Shown here one piece after another: positions 61,540 through 64,000 of a stretch of 64,000 nt of DNA. The stretch is from Planctomycetota bacterium (GTDB lineage Bacteria; Planctomycetota; UBA8742; UBA2392). Below the pieces are notes generated by a model that saw only the letters and a program-made list of their open reading frames with translations, was not told the origin of the DNA and searched no databases. How positions within the stretch are numbered: the first letter of the stretch is position 1; every line of letters begins with the position of its first letter. The DNA lies in contig QEVF01000018.1 in assembly GCA_003576915.1 (NCBI GenBank), forward strand, positions 1 to 64,000. The letters run 5' to 3'. The position numbers and the translations under genes are program-made.

Positions 61540-63138
61540 CTAGTTGCAGATCACGGTGACGTTGGCCGTGGACTGCTTGACCGTATAGAAGCCCCACTGG
61601 GCCCACCAGCCGCTGGCCGGACGACACAGCACGCCGATGTAGGTTGCGGTCGTGGTACCGGCGCTGACGCGCTGGAGGCTGTCGGTGTTGGGCAGGTAGG
61701 TGGCGATGGGGCTGTTGACCTTGACGCCCGCAAAGCCGCCTACGGGGCTGCCGTAGCCGATGCCCACCCAGTTGAAGAAGGCGGTCACGATGTTGTAGGG
61801 CAGATTGAGCAGGTTGGCGACGATCCCTGCCACGTCAAAGCGATACTGGCTCATGTCCAGTTCGAGGTTGTTCAGCGAGAACACGGTGTAGCTCTGGCCG
61901 GGCACCACCGAGGCCGAAAGCAGGCCGCGGGCCGTGAGCCAGTTCATGATCCAGGTGGGCACCAGCGCCGCCACCTGCTGCATGTACTGGGCGTAGGGCT
62001 GGAGCACGGGGCTCTGCTGCATCTGCTGCTGAATCGCGCTCGCCGCCATCTGCGAGTAGGTGCTGAGCTGCTGCTGCAGCCAGGCCGTGTTAAAGGCCTT
62101 CTCGGTCTCAAAGCGGCCCTGGGCGCGCACACTGACCGTGCCGCCGGAGATGGTCAGGGTCGAGGGGTTGGCCGTAACGCGCACCAGATCGCTGGGAATC
62201 ATGCTGTTGATGAAGTCCTGCGGGGTCTTCAGTGTGGCCGAAAGGCCCTGGGCCCAGGCCGCCACGGACTGCGCCGTGCTGCCGATGATGGGCCAGCTCG
62301 ACACCTGCGTGCACACCCAGGAGATCAGGGCGAGCATGCCGCGCGCCTCGCCCAGAAGCAGGCAGGCGAAGTCGGCTTTGAGCAGGGCGCTTTCCACGAG
62401 CTTCATGACCACGGAGGAAAGCGGGCTTTGCTGGCTGGCGCTGCCCCCGAAGTTGACGCCGCCCGCGGAAGCCAGGAAGTCCAGCAGCTTGGTGTTGCCG
62501 AGCATCTGCTGCAGCATGCCCAGTTCGGCGTTGCTGAGGTGGCTCGTGAAGTCCGAGATGCCGCGCAGCAGCGTCTGCTGCTGGGCCATGGCGTCCAGGG
62601 CGACCTGGGCGTTGACCATGTGGCCCTGCTGGTCGAGCGTCACCACGGCCTCGCGGGCCAGCTCGATGATTCGGGCCAGACCCTCGCCCACGGCCGTGTT
62701 GAACTGCTCGCGGCTCACCACCAGCGTCGTCTTGACGGGCTTGATGGTGAGGCTGGGGCCGTTTCCGGCGACGACGTTGCCCCTGTCATCGAGCAGCGAG
62801 AGCGTCACCGTGCGATCCTGCTCCTCCGTCAGACCGGGCACCATCACGAAGGCGCGGCCGTTCTCCACGCGGAACGGCGGCACATCCACCGTGCGGTTGG
62901 CATCCACGAAGCGCACGAAGAAGCCGGCGTCCAGGGCCTTGGTCGAACCACCCACTTCGACGGCGATGACCTCGCCGGGGTGTGCTGCTGTGACGGCCAG
63001 GCTGGTGCCGGCAAATGCGACGGGCGCGTCAACGGAGGCGCCGTCCTCGCCACCACCGGCGCAGGACGCCAGCGTGAACAGAATCGAGGCAAGAGCCGCG
63101 AAAGGAAGGATGCGGGTGCTGCGCAAAACGGTCATCAT
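61540..63138 (-). CDS. Predicted lipoprotein of unknown function
   Basis: A 532-residue product with a lipoprotein signal (PFAALASILFTLASC, lipobox TLASC, Cys about 24). The N-terminal third has an Ig-like strand pattern (VDAPVAFAGTSLAV, FVRFVDANRTVDVPPF). The middle is long, amphipathic and helical, rich in Gln and Ala. The end has Trp/Tyr-rich strands (GWWAQWGFYTVKQ). No domain recognised; the helical stretch might sit in a membrane or bind a partner. The ATG at 63138 is followed at once by a second Met. The upstream extension is Arg/Cys-rich without domain. Confidence 0.7.
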   Translation of the reverse strand: MMTVLRSTRILPFAALASILFTLASCAGGGEDGASVDAPVAFAGTSLAVTAAHPGEVIAVEVGGSTKALDAGFFVRFVDANRTVDVPPFRVENGRAFVMVPGLTEEQDRTVTLSLLDDRGNVVAGNGPSLTIKPVKTTLVVSREQFNTAVGEGLARIIELAREAVVTLDQQGHMVNAQVALDAMAQQQTLLRGISDFTSHLSNAELGMLQQMLGNTKLLDFLASAGGVNFGGSASQQSPLSSVVMKLVESALLKADFACLLLGEARGMLALISWVCTQVSSWPIIGSTAQSVAAWAQGLSATLKTPQDFINSMIPSDLVRVTANPSTLTISGGTVSVRAQGRFETEKAFNTAWLQQQLSTYSQMAASAIQQQMQQSPVLQPYAQYMQQVAALVPTWIMNWLTARGLLSASVVPGQSYTVFSLNNLELDMSQYRFDVAGIVANLLNLPYNIVTAFFNWVGIGYGSPVGGFAGVKVNSPIATYLPNTDSLQRVSAGTTTATYIGVLCRPASGWWAQWGFYTVKQSTANVTVICN

Positions 63139-63450
63139 GTCCCATGTCTCCAATGGTCGTTGCGGGCGCGCTTCTAACCGGACGTTTGGCCCGGCGTGAC
63201 AATGTCGTGAAGGCCCGAAAGATAGGAACGACGCCCGCCATTTCCACCAGAAATTGCACATGAGTGTTTAGGCACATCATAAGTTCTTATTTTCTAACTA
63301 CTTACGTAGTATAAATTCTAAAAGAATGGTGAGTTTGGTTTTGAACAGCGGGTATGTCCCGCTCACCGCGCCCATTACCGGACGCTGGCGCCAACAAGCA
63401 AAGCGCCCGACCCCAGGGGTCGGGCGCAAGGCTGAACACGCCCCACGACT
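63139..63450. other. Intergenic region with an AT-rich island
   Basis: The 312-bp gap holds an AT-rich block (about 63250-63345) in GC-rich surroundings. It contains palindromes ACTAC-TTAC-GTAGT (63297-63310) and AGCGGG-TATGT-CCCGCT (63347-63363), and on the minus strand a TATACT that could be the -10 of the 61540-63138 gene. The PilZ gene ends at 63451, and a terminator lies at 63403-63427. Confidence 0.5.
63403..63427 (-). terminator. GC-rich hairpin terminator
   Basis: GCGCCCGACCCC (63403-63414) and GGGGTCGGGCGC (63416-63427) form a perfect 12-bp inverted repeat, 24 bp past the PilZ-gene stop. No U-tract. Confidence 0.6.
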
Positions 63451-64000
63451 TCAGGCCGCTTGACGAGTCAAGCCCGAAAGCACCACTTCCGTCTGTTCGT
63501 CCAGCTTTTCAAAGCAGACCCCCACCGTGCGTCCCGAAAGCGAACGGTGCCTCTCGACAAAAGCCACGCGTCCCGCCAGCTCGATCACGCGGCCCGGCTC
63601 CACCGTCAGCTTGGCCCGCACAACGCCGCCGCGCACCTGGCTCTCGAGGCGCTCGATGTCCGCGGGCGTGAGCTTGACCTCCGTGGCATCCACGGCCATG
63701 CCGCGCGAGGAAAGATCAATGGTAGCGCTGGAGAACTTGACGCCCTCGCAGACCAGCTCCACGGGCAAGGCCGCATGCAGGCGCGGCACGGCGCGGCGGG
63801 CGGCGAGCTTGGCCAGGGCCTGGGTGGCGACTGCCATGGCTTCCTTGACGCGCTGGCCGCGGATGGGACGGCCAAAGCGCGAGGTGATGGCGAGGGAAGC
63901 CAGCTTGGCTTCCTGCTCTGGGCGCGTCAGTACGACCAGGGGCATGCCGGGCAGCATCTCGTTGGCAAAGCGGCCCACGGCGAGGTTCTCCTGCACCACG
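63451..64000 (-). CDS. PilZ-domain protein, 5'-truncated by the window edge
   Basis: Only the C-terminal 183 codons are in the window. The early part (PGMPLVVLTRPEQEAKLASL) resembles the end of a receiver-like domain. The PilZ domain follows (about 70-180 of the visible part): the Arg-rich entry (RRAVPRLHAALPVEL), SSRGMAVD in place of D/NxSxxG, and VAFVERHRSLSGRTVGVCFE. PilZ domains bind c-di-GMP, but the binding motif is only partly kept, so binding is uncertain. Confidence 0.75.
   Translation of the reverse strand, partial: VVQENLAVGRFANEMLPGMPLVVLTRPEQEAKLASLAITSRFGRPIRGQRVKEAMAVATQALAKLAARRAVPRLHAALPVELVCEGVKFSSATIDLSSRGMAVDATEVKLTPADIERLESQVRGGVVRAKLTVEPGRVIELAGRVAFVERHRSLSGRTVGVCFEKLDEQTEVVLSGLTRQAA

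Overview
The window is about 64 kb of GC-rich, gene-dense bacterial chromosome with no rRNA operon, CRISPR array, recognisable prophage or transposase. The gene set is two large eukaryotic-type Ser/Thr kinases (one with a DWG instead of a DFG motif), ECF sigma factors paired with vWA proteins, FlgT-C-like membrane proteins, ClpC, a Rho with a long disordered insert, and PilZ and DUF6941-like proteins. This points to Planctomycetota or a neighbouring deep lineage; that is inferred from gene content, not from a marker-gene tree. A tRNA-Val(CAC) with an encoded CCA lies at 15241-15316.

Layout. 0.1-6.3 kb: a GNAT acetyltransferase, a TPR protein, and two paralogous membrane-anchored proteins with FlgT-C-like and BRCT-like C-termini. 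6.4-14.4 kb: a structured leader, then polA, a lipoprotein and coaE with ATGA overlaps, then rho behind a hairpin leader, and a small secreted protein. 14.4-18.6 kb: an orphan OmpR-type response regulator, tRNA-Val, a DUF6941-like protein and clpC. 18.8-22.1 kb: GDP-fucose synthesis (gmd, fcl) divergent from a glycosyltransferase. 22.1-28.3 kb: small and metabolic genes, with a PhnP-like hydrolase, HAD phosphatase, pepP, and a pfkA-gap glycolysis pair. 28.3-31.6 kb: an ECF sigma factor next to a TetR regulator with matching operators, then a polysaccharide deacetylase. 31.6-43.3 kb: a 1572-aa kinase with WD40-like repeats, an 892-aa kinase, a deiminase-like protein, a membrane protein and a Nudix hydrolase. 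Three copies of a MITE-like element lie between these genes.

43.4-48.8 kb: a protein built like soluble adenylyl cyclase, then a nickel-uptake operon (nikR-cbiM-cbiN-like-cbiQ-cbiO) with a NikR-type operator. 48.8-56.2 kb: a sugar-dehydrogenase-like protein converging on a five-gene operon (SDR, ABC ATPase, FtsX-type permease, HlyD-type adaptor, mutY). 56.3-60.5 kb: an ECF sigma factor, a vWA protein with an anti-sigma-like N-terminus and a vWA lipoprotein. 60.7-64 kb: two lipoproteins of unknown function and the C-terminal part of a PilZ protein that runs off the right edge.

The main non-genic discoveries are (1) an approximately 160-bp element with terminal inverted repeats whose ends supply the TAG stop codon of three genes, and whose internal hairpin is kept by paired substitutions; (2) a CCAAG/CTTGG inverted repeat read through as the lipoprotein signal peptide after polA; and (3) a TetR operator that fills the spacer of a near-consensus, probably leaderless promoter and recurs upstream of a sigma-factor gene. 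Operon ends are mostly marked by perfect GC-rich hairpins with little or no U-tract.
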